Of a stretch of DNA of 27,023 nucleotides, positions 19,502 through 27,023 are shown piece after piece. The DNA is from Bimuria novae-zelandiae CBS 107.79 (lineage: Eukaryota > Ascomycota > Dothideomycetes > Pleosporales > Didymosphaeriaceae). The notes below the pieces were generated by a model. The model ran no database searches, was not told the origin of the DNA, and was given only the letters and a program-made list of their open reading frames with translations. Made by a program: the position numbers and the translations under genes. Positions within the stretch are counted from its first letter, which is position 1. Each line of letters opens with the position of its first letter. The stretch covers positions 466,581 through 493,603 of the forward strand of contig ML976710.1 of assembly GCA_010015655.1 (NCBI GenBank). The letters are read 5' to 3'.

Positions 19502-21572
19502 ATGCCTCTACTTGGAGAAATGGACGACACGCCTCCGGAGCTGCAGCTACCCGAATCGCGCGTCCTCATCGTCATCACAGGTCGTATTCCATCATTTACA
19601 CTGTGGAGCTCGGCTAACGTCAAATTACAGGTGGCACGATATGTATGCGCAAATCAGCAGATGGCCTAGTTCCCGCAAGAGGTTTTCTGAAAGCTGGGCT
19701 TGCACCGCGGCCTGTGTTCAATGATGGGTCCTATCCGGAGCCGCTGGAGATCGTGACTGACGACAAGGGCACACGGAAGGCCGTCCAGAGTCTGAGGACA
19801 CCGACTAGCGCATACGAACGCCGGGTCAGATACTCTGTGCTCGAATTCGAAACATTGTTGGACAGCAGCTCGATCAACGCGGAAGGATGGGACCAGATTG
19901 CGAAGACTATCTATCGCAACTACCAGCTTTTCGATGGGTTCGTAATACTTCACGGCACGGATTCTCTGGCCTACACGTGCTCTGCCTTGAGCTTCATGAT
20001 GCACAACTTGGGCAAGCCAGTCATCCTCACCGGCTCCCAGGCGCCTATGATGCAGCTGCAGACCGATGCCGAAGACAACCTGCTCGGCGCTCTGATCATA
20101 GCTGGACACTTTATGATACCAGAGGTCTGCCTGTTTTTCAACTTCAAGCTGTTCCGCGGCAACCGGACGACCAAGGTCTCAGCAGATGATTTCAATGCCT
20201 TTGGCAGCCCCAATCTTCCGCCACTGGCAACAATCACATCTTTGAGGACGAATGTGTCCTGGGGTAACGTTCACCGCTCCACGAGCATGCAACCTTTTTC
20301 CATTCAGACCCAACTAGACACCACACACGTGGCTTGTCTCCGGATCTTCCCAGGTATGAAACCTGAAATGATCGACGCAGTCTTGCGCCTTGAAGGCTTG
20401 AAAGGACTGGTTCTGGAGACATTCGGCGCAGGAAATACGCCGGGAGGCCCTGATAGCGCAATGACACGTACTTTGGCTGATGCGGTGAAGAGAGGGATCG
20501 TCATTGTCAACGTAACGCAATGCTTGAGCGGCAGCGTAAGCCCGCTCTATGCACCCGCGACTTATTTGGGCCGAATTGGCGTAGTCTTCGGTATGGACAT
20601 GACGTCTGAAGCGGCGCTCACAAAACTGGCCTACTTGCTGGCAGTACCGGGCGCCACGCCTGAGGAAGTCGCAAAGAGAATGTCGGTTTCGATTCGAGGG
20701 GAGCTCACGGAGACGACACGTACACACTTTGAGCACCCGAAGACAAGCGGTACGCTTACGCCTGAGCTTTCCAGCCTGGCTGCGCTGGGATACGCAATCT
20801 CGAAAGGCAACCTGCAAGATACGAGGGATATTATTCGTGGCGAACCTCGTTGGTTGCTAAACGATGCTGACTATAATCTGAACACGCCTGTGGTAAGTTG
20901 ACATTTTCACCGTTATCTCTAAAGACCCTCCCGATTCGGCACTTTTTCCTCCAAGGCAGCGGTCGTTATCTGTGCTCCTGGTGGTACGATTTTCACCCTT
21001 GAACGACCCAATCTGAGACTTGCTAAATCCATGGCTGGTACCTGTATCGAAAGAGCCGGTACCGGATGCGACGATTATGGCAGGATCTACAGTGCAGTGC
21101 TCGCAAATGCAGATTCCGATGGCCTTGAAGTGCTAGCGGGCACATTCGGACGCTGTACTGGACTGCTAGTCACACAAAGGTGGCTTACGCCCGAGGGTCA
21201 GTGCAATACATGTCCAGCCAGCGGCGGTACGAGGTTGGCTCTTATCTTTGAGCGGCGCGGCCAAACTATTTGCCGTGTGATGCGAGATTGCGTTTCTGCA
21301 TGCAGCGCTGACGAGCTCAACAGCACCTCGCAGCCACGGGCCCCAACGTAGAGATACTGCGCGACTTTCTAGAGCAGGGCGCCTCGGTACACCTTCGTAA
21401 TCGTAGCGGCAATACTCCTCTCTACCTTGCGGCAGCAGCGGGGTTGAAGGATCATGTGGAGATCTTGAAGAACGCTGGCGCCCATTTGCACGATACCGAG
21501 AAGGGTGCTGCGCAGCTGCATGCGTCAGAGGGCGACGGCAACGCCAGTGTATGGGCGATGGTGATTGGTTGA
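19502..21572 (+). CDS. Type I L-asparaginase with C-terminal ankyrin repeats
   Basis: Three exons, join(19502..19580,19631..20892,21324..21572), 529 residues. Exon 1 ends at VLIVITG and exon 2 continues as GTICM, rebuilding the asparaginase motif TGGTI with catalytic Thr29. HGTD is at 134-137 (Thr136, Asp137), TGSQAPM at 160-166 and GNRTTK with Lys208, so the whole active site is present. The reaction is asparagine to aspartate plus ammonia in the cytosol. The third exon gives HLAATGPNVEILRDFLEQG and SGNTPLYLAAAAGLKDHVEI, one and a half ankyrin repeats as in many fungal and animal type I enzymes. Intron 1 (50 nt) has a weak GTCGTA donor. Intron 2 is 431 nt, far longer than the others, with a CTGACGAGCTCAACAG acceptor; its retention would stop translation two codons into the intron, losing the ankyrin tail. 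The first ATG follows an in-frame TAG. Confidence 0.87.
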
Positions 21573-23102
21573 GGGGGCACTATTCCATCCACGATGTCGC
21601 GGGTAATTGTGGTCCTGCGTGCGGCTATTCGTACTGGGCTGCAGCACGGCTTGAACAGCAACGACGTCGTGCCCAGCCATGTCGCAATTGCCGGCGCATC
21701 GCTTCTCAGAAAATCCGGTGACGGGCTGCGGCCTTGATACGTTTCTAGCTCTGCTTTCTGAGTCGTGGGTGGTGGTACGACAGCAGGGCGAAGGCTTGAT
21801 AGGATCTGCTATCTAGATATTCATTTCGGCTTGGCTAGCCTGCGACTTGTGGGTCCTTTTGTGTTTTCGAGTTGCGGGGAAACACGTTTGGGCGCTCTGG
21901 TGGAGTGTGGAGCACATGTGGACACAGAAATGCTTGCAGGTCGATACGTGAAGCCCTCTGATGAGGGTAGCTTCGCCGTATGCAGGGAGCTGACGGCATG
22001 ATTTGATGGACAGGATGGCGAGCAGTTGCGGGCTAGTCATAGAAGTTGTTTCGAGTTAGTAACAGTATCTGATCTGCCAAGATGTCACACATCTATCGCG
22101 CCTCTCTTCATGCTCAGGTGCTCAACTGCGGCCCACCGTGATGTCTCCGCTAGGCGGTTTCTCACCGTTTGGCCTAATGGCAGGCTGTTGTGTTGTCCAT
22201 TCCCCGCACAGCTGCTCGTAGCCCCGCCCTCTTCCGGATCGCCCTGATGCCTGCTTGTGGATGGAGGTCGCGTCGTCTGATGGAGACCAGCGCAATGGAG
22301 TTTTCCCCTAGACACCAGGGACCGTCACCCAGCAGGGCGGCATCGCGGCCGTAGCGTGAGAGCTTCGCACGCGGCCCACTCGGCAGCCGTGAGCGATGCC
22401 CGAGGCAAACCGCACTCTTTTTCCGAGTACGGTTGCGGGCCGTTTCTCGAAAGGTCGGTCCTCGTTTTGGCCTGCTAACTTACGGCATGGTACCAGGCCG
22501 CGCTGCTATTTGTTGGAAGCCAGTGCTATTACCTAATTTTTGCAGCGCCGTCATAACGCGACAGAGAGGTGGAAGGCGTGTAACAGCATGTCCGTTTTGC
22601 GTCTGCTTTCTCCTGCATCTCCGGTGTAGTTATAATCGTCGTGGTGGTTGCCTGCGAGTCTGTCTTGTAAGCTGCGAAGCACACCCTAGCCGGCCTCTGG
22701 ATACGGTACTGCAGAGAGCGCCCACGCCTCCTCCCTAGCTCGGTACAAACGTGCCCCTTTGGACCACTTGGTCCTCGCGTGCGGCTCTCGGCTCGAATCT
22801 TCAGGCCATATCAAAGTTCTCGCGTTCTTTGTGCGGCCCTGGGCACGTGCAATCTGTGCGACCCTGTTGGCTGGCTGCCGATTGCGGACGACCCTACCAT
22901 CCTCCACGAGAGTCACCCCAGGCTACACTATCTATCACTGCGGCCTTCCCGCCACTTAGCTCTTGCCGCTGCCGCCGTCCCAGAGACACGGGTCTGCTGT
23001 TTGCTGATATATCAAGTACCTGCCGTGCCCTACTGGATACGACGTCCCAACAATCACATTTAATATTGCCTTCGGTCCGGACCTCCTTCTTTCCACCTCC
23101 CA
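21573..23102. other. Long intergenic region between the asparaginase and NmrA-like genes
   Basis: About 1.5 kb, GC-rich, with several open frames of 60-100 codons on both strands, none with a recognisable domain, good start context or splice continuation. A CACGTG hexamer lies at about 22844-22849. It may hold the NmrA-like promoter and decayed sequence; nothing further can be supported. Confidence 0.45.
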
Positions 23103-24552
23103 ATGCTTCTGGAGCCACGCATGCAGCGGACGGTGGTCACTATCAACAGCAATGGCCGCCAGTCGGCGAGCTTCATTCGCGTGGCCTCGGCCCTGGGATG
23201 GCAAGTCAGAGCGCAGATGAAAGAGCTGAACGGGCTCGTCGCACAAGAGTTATCGCAGTTGCCCTACGTCACCGTGTACATCGGCCGCCTCGAAGACCGC
23301 AAGTTTCTCGACGACTTGTTCAAGAGCGCGCAGTGTGCCTTCATCAACACGACGCATTGGGGAGACGAGGTAGCGATCGGCAAAGCGCTTGCCGACGCCG
23401 CCGTCAAAGCCGGCATACAGCACTACATCTACTCCAGTGAGCACAGAGCACTACTGTCCAATCTTCGGAAAATAAACTAATACAGCCACAGGCATGCCTG
23501 ATCATTCCGTGTTTGGCAAGAACTGGAGAGCGCTTCCCATGTGGGCCCCCAAATTCACCGTGGAGCAGTACATTCGCCAGATCGGTCTTCCAGCGACCTT
23601 CGTCTACTGTGGCATCTACCACAACAACTTCACCGGCCTCGATTTCCCCCTTTTCCGTATGGATCACCAGCCCGATGGCAGTTTCGTATGGCAAGCGCCT
23701 TTCCACCCAGATCAGAAGCTTCCGTGGCTCGACTCGGAGCACGACATCGGTCCCGCCATTTACCAATTATTCAAAGAGGGACCGCGCAAGTGGAATGGGA
23801 AACGGTAAGCGCTGTTCTCTTGCATGAAGATCCCCACATTGAGTTGCCTCTGCCCCACGTACAACACTAAAGCTGAAGCCTGGGAGCTATACGCCTAACC
23901 ATTACCTCTCCTGGGGTAGCACGCAGCACCCAAGCTTTTGGCGCTGCTTCATGGCGTGACGCGGTGGCTAGAACCGCCATTTCTCAATATCGTCAACACT
24001 CTTCCCGTTCCCCCGGCGCATCATGCACCGAGACCCGTGGACTCTTGCATCACACGTGATGCATTACGTGATTGACGCCTGCTAACTCTGAACTAGTATC
24101 CCGCTAGCTTTCGAGGTCCTCACTCCGAAGGAAGTGTGCAGGGCTTTCAGCCGCGGGTTGAAGCGGCCGGTCCAGTACAAGCGAGGCCCTATCGTGATCC
24201 ATTGTCCCACGCCCGTCGGCTATCGCGAGCATCTCTCGGCGTTGGAGTACACCCTGGCGGAGAAAGCTGCACCCTACTTTGGTCCAGATCTCGAGAAGGA
24301 CTGCCCTGGCGTGGCCCTCGAGCTTTGGGAAGGCAATCGCGGCATGGAAGAGTACGCTCAGGAGGTGTTTCCTGTGGAGGAGACTGCTAATGGCCTCACT
24401 TGGATGGAGGAGGTAGAGACACCTCAGCGCGAAGTTGACCTCGATTTCCAAGTCAACTGCTAACGTGGACTTGTTTGTTACAGGGCGAGATCTTCCCGCA
24501 TTTCAACGGCGTCAAGGGCCTGATCGAGCAGCTCAACCAGGCGCGGCTCTAG
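23103..24552 (+). CDS. NmrA-like NAD(P)-binding protein
   Basis: Four exons, join(23103..23436,23492..23804,24097..24412,24484..24552), 343 residues; introns of 55, 292 and 71 nt. Each junction is in phase and joins family-like sequence: YIYSS to MPDHSVFG, WNGKR to IPLAFEVLTPKEV, and TWMEE to GEIFPHFNGVKGL. The N-terminal Rossmann strand TVVTINSNGRQSASFIRVA carries the variant Gly motif NGRQSAS (17-23) seen in one fungal branch of the NmrA family. The following DDLFKSAQCAFINTTHWGD is the usual ligand-side segment. NmrA proteins are atypical short-chain dehydrogenases that bind NAD(P) and often act as redox sensors or transcriptional co-regulators, as in nitrogen repression; others are reductases. 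This is a paralogue-type member, not NmrA itself as far as I can judge. A second ATG at 23121 would remove six residues. The role is unknown. Confidence 0.85.
24047..24062. promoter_or_regulatory. Inverted repeat around CACGTG inside the NmrA-like gene's second intron
   Basis: GCATCAC-AC-GTGATGC is a perfect 7-bp inverted repeat with a 2-bp centre and includes CACGTG, the core site of bHLH factors. A second ACGTGAT follows within ten bases. The location in an oversized intron suggests an intronic control site; this is an inference. Confidence 0.35.
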
Positions 24553-25236
24553 CATCATCTCCAGCCCATGGATAGCTCAGCATTTTCCTACCTTTTTTTT
24601 CTGGCCACCTGATCCCCTCTTTTCCAACATCTCACAACCGGCGTCAACGGCAATGCATCCGTGGTCTACATGATTGGCTCACGTGCGTGGGAAGCGATTT
24701 GGTCAATTGTTATCTCTCGGTCATGGGTTACAGCACACATCTCTGCAAGCGAAAAAGCGGTGTGCGTTTGGGCACGATCGGTTAATTCGGGTATCCTCTT
24801 CCTTTTGAGCCCGCTTCCGAGCATGGCGTTTGGGCAGGAAAACATTGCATGGTTTAGGCGACTGCGGCATCTAAAAAGTTCATGGGTTTTCTGGTAGGGA
24901 GCTCTTTCCACTCATCATGTTTTAGGCAGCCTAGGAGGTTCTTTGAGCTGCATTTTTCGGAAGACATTGGTATAATATAAACATGAAGATATCGCACATT
25001 CAAAACATTTGAGGGCTGTTGGACAGAGGTACCTTGAATGGAAACCTTTGGGCTCCCGCCACGCAGCGTCTGTATGCATGCGTGGGCGGTGAGATAGCAT
25101 GCGTTTCGACCACCTGACGACTTCAAAATCATTATATTCCAGAGTGTCTAATATTTCATAGATCATCTATAGAAACAAAAAAGAGAGCGATGTCATAAAG
25201 TATCGTTCGGAGTGGAGTGATGTAACTAACGTATGG
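24553..25236. other. Intergenic region before the transposon
   Basis: About 680 bp. No gene is supported; open frames lack family features. The 3' half is more A/T-rich than the gene block. It should contain the 3' end of the NmrA-like gene. Confidence 0.45.
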
Positions 25237-25270
25237 GATCAGTAAGCTGCGCAGATCAGTAAGCTGCGCA
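25237..25270 (+). repeat. Duplicated 17-bp left terminus of the transposon
   Basis: GATCAGTAAGCTGCGCA occurs twice in direct tandem, at 25237-25253 and 25254-25270; the inner copy continues into the full inverted repeat (CCCCACCAAAA). Confidence 0.92.
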
Positions 25271-25281
25271 CCCCACCAAAA
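25254..25281 (+). repeat. Left terminal inverted repeat (28 bp)
   Basis: It begins GATCAGTAAGCTG and ends CACCCCACCAAAA, with CG between. It pairs with the right-end repeat at 26996-27023 with two adjacent mismatches. Confidence 0.92.
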
Positions 25282-25309
25282 TCGCGCAACACGTCCTACA
25301 CAATCAACC

Positions 25310-26923
25310 ATGCCACAACGCCAGCAGCCTATACAGCCCTCGCAAGAAGGTAGAATGAGTCTTGCAATTGCAACCTATCAGAAGAAACCAAAAAAGTCTA
25401 TACGCGCGCTGGCAGCAACCTACGATGTGCCAGAATCAACACTGCGGGCGCGTCTTCGAGGTATCCAGCCAAAACACGAGACGAGATCACCAAATCGAAA
25501 GCTACACCCTACAGAGGAGCAGGTCCTAGTAGAGAGGATCCTAGACCTTGACCGACGTGGATTTCCGCCTTATACCATCGACGTACGTAGGATGGCCAAC
25601 CATCTACTCGCCGCACGCGGCCAGATCCCTGCCCCAACGCCTGTAGGCAAGAAGTGGGTATCTCGCTTCATCAACGCTCAGCCGGACCTACAGACCAAGT
25701 GGTCTAGGAGACTCGATAGTCAGCGCGCGCTATGTACAGATCCTATTACAATCTCTGCCTGGTACAAGCTCGTAGAGGAGACACGACAGACGTACGGCAT
25801 ACAGGATACAGATACCTACAACGTTGACGAGACAGGCTTCATGATGGGGGTCGCCTCTACGTCTAGAGTAGTCACTAGTGTAGACACTGTAGGCAGGGCT
25901 ATACATCTACAGCCTAGCAATCGCGACTGGGTCACGACGATTAAGTCTATCTGCGCGGCTGGCTGGTCTGTGCCACCCTTCATCATCCTGCCTAGCAGAC
26001 TCCATCAGGCCAGCTAGTATACTAGCCTACCTGCTGACTAGGTACTGGCTGTCAGTGACAATGGCTAGACGACAGACGACCTAGGATTCGCCTGGCTAGA
26101 GCACTTCAATCAACATACAGAGTCTCGTACTATAGGTACCTGGCGGCTGCTTATTCTAGACAGTCATAGCAGCCATGCTACCCCTCAGTTCCAGGAGTAC
26201 TGTAGGGCACATAGGATCGTCAGCCTCTGTATGCCTGCCCACACGAGCCACCTACTACAGCCTCTAGATGTCAGCTGCTTCTCACCTCTCAAGACAGCGT
26301 ATAAACATGAGGTGGCTGAGCTGGCCAGACAGGGCGTCTATCATATAGACAAGGAAGAGTTTCTATCAATCTACCCACGTGTACGGAGGGCTATCTTCAC
26401 AGAGCAGAGCATCAAGGCTGGCTTTCAAGCTACAGGACTAGTGCCTCCCTGCCCAGAGAGAGTACTCTCATGCCTGCCTGTAGTCAGGACACCGTCACCA
26501 CCACAGATAGAGCCAGTCTGGACAGCTGAGACGCCTCATACTACTACTCAGGTGGAGCAACAGGCTCGACTTATCCGTGATCGTCTACAGCGACCGTCTC
26601 AGAGCCCTACACAGGAGCTACTTAGACAGCTAGTCAAGGGCTGTCAGCTTGCTATAAACTTAGCAACGCTCCTAGCAGAGGAGAATAGGAGACTACGTGC
26701 TGCCAATCAACGCCGTAGACAGAGGTAGGATAGACGCAGGACGTATATTGCCTCAGGAGGCGCTCTACAGGCTGAGGAAGGCCAGAGGCTGGCTGCAGAG
26801 GCTGAAAGGGTGGTCTCGCAGGTGGAGCAGGAGGACCGTACAGGATGACCACGAGCACCACCTACGTGCAGCAATTGTCACGTACAAGGACACAGAAGGA
26901 CTCAGTGTAGACAGAGATCCTAG
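25310..26923 (+). pseudogene. pogo/Fot1-like transposase, inactivated by stop codons
   Basis: ATG 25310 opens a frame that is homologous throughout but contains TAG at 26015, 26039, 26066 and 26726 and TGA at 26846, ending at TAG 26921. N-terminal psq-type HTH (KSIRALAATYDVPESTLRAR) is followed by a CENP-B/Tc5-type HTH (EEQVLVERILDLDRRG) and the DDE domain. The catalytic acids are codon 173 (YNVDETGF), codon 284 (LLILDSHSSH) and codon 320 (LLQPLDVSCF), giving DD35D spacing. A Gln/Arg-rich tail and a CX2CX4HX4C zinc knuckle (TCSNCHVQGHRRTQC) lie past the stop at 26726. The first three stops replace what should be Trp codons, and the TGA is one transition from CGA; both fit RIP-type C-to-T change on either strand. 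The enzyme would transpose the element by cut-and-paste if intact; this copy cannot. Confidence 0.88.
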
Positions 26924-26995
26924 CTATTATATGAATCTATTTATAGAAAATTTGACTATCGCGTTGTTGAGCTATCTTGTAGAAAGCTAGGTCAG

Positions 26996-27023
26996 TTTTG
27001 GTGGGGTGGCCAGCTTACTGATC
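26996..27023 (-). repeat. Right terminal inverted repeat (28 bp)
   Basis: The reverse complement begins GATCAGTAAGCTG and ends CACCCCACCAAAA, with GC between, matching the left repeat. It ends at the last base of the window. Confidence 0.9.

Larger units (their letters stand above)
25237..27023 (+). mobile_element. pogo/Fot1-like DNA transposon, nearly complete
   Basis: The element is bounded by 28-bp terminal inverted repeats at 25254-25281 and 26996-27023, identical except for a CG/GC swap at positions 14-15. A second copy of the outer 17 bp lies at 25237-25253. It encodes a transposase with a psq-type helix-turn-helix and DDE catalytic domain, as in pogo/Fot1 elements of fungi. Length of about 1.8 kb matches that family. 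The right end coincides with the window end, so the target duplication (TA is expected for the family) cannot be checked. The coding frame is broken by stops, so this copy is non-autonomous. Confidence 0.9.

Noticed and set aside
21765..22247. Two + strand ORFs of about 75 residues after the asparaginase gene
   Set aside because: No domain, weak start contexts, and no splice continuation; they are treated as chance frames in GC-rich intergenic DNA.
24413..24477. Read-through end of the NmrA-like protein at TAA 24462 or a 32-nt intron from 24452
   Set aside because: A 71-nt intron from GTAGAG at 24413 to TTACAG at 24483 with branch site GCTAACG joins TWMEE to GEIFPHF in phase and gives a more natural C-terminus.
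26697..26990. A 97-residue + strand ORF at the transposon's right side
   Set aside because: It is in a different frame from the transposase; the transposase frame itself continues to a zinc knuckle through this region.
1..27023. A biosynthetic gene cluster or Starship-type giant element
   Set aside because: No polyketide or peptide synthase, terpene cyclase or DUF3435-type tyrosine recombinase is present; most genes in the middle are housekeeping.

Overview
The window reads as nuclear DNA of a filamentous ascomycete (Pezizomycotina). Genes carry short introns, mostly 44-120 nt, with GT-AG borders and CTAAC/CTGAC-like branch sites. Gene families are typical of moulds: GMC oxidoreductase, Dal5-type permease, NmrA-like protein, GH1 with a secretion signal, and asparaginase with an ankyrin tail. 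A pogo/Fot1-like transposon carries stop codons of the kind left by repeat-induced point mutation (RIP). A class such as Dothideomycetes is plausible but is only a guess. All introns were called by eye from splice signals, reading phase and family knowledge.

Left edge (1-1189): a transposon-like tail. It holds the last 41 codons of a + strand ORF, a 17-bp tandem repeat, an AT-rich stretch and two stacked hairpins ending in CTAG at 420, which resembles a Helitron 3' end. Directly beside it is a broken F-box-like gene on the - strand.

Central block (1190-24552), ten host genes. On +: a secreted GMC oxidoreductase (1190-2974), a 2OG-Fe(II) dioxygenase (3425-4673) and a type II membrane protein with a six-cysteine ectodomain (5198-6037). 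On -: an MFS permease of the Dal5 type (6358-7976), the WDR26/Gid7 subunit of the GID/CTLH ubiquitin ligase (8799-10900), a secreted GH1 glycosidase (12627-14584) and a NAP/SET-family histone chaperone (15475-16577). On +: a nucleotidyltransferase-fold protein (17392-18570), a type I L-asparaginase with an ankyrin tail (19502-21572) and an NmrA-like protein (23103-24552). I see no polyketide or peptide synthase and no clear biosynthetic cluster. The first four genes (two oxidases, a membrane protein, a permease) could form a small accessory metabolic neighbourhood.

Right edge (25237-27023): a nearly complete pogo/Fot1-like DNA transposon with 28-bp inverted repeats, a duplicated left end and a transposase with a DD35D triad. 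The reading frame is broken by five internal stops, three of them clustered TGG-to-TAG changes. A CCHC zinc knuckle lies beyond the present stop.

I did not find a clearly new multi-gene system. The most rewarding observations are the two mobile-element edges, an unusually long ankyrin-side intron in the asparaginase gene, a 104-codon ATG-less in-frame extension before the Gid7 homologue, and two uncharacterised host protein families.
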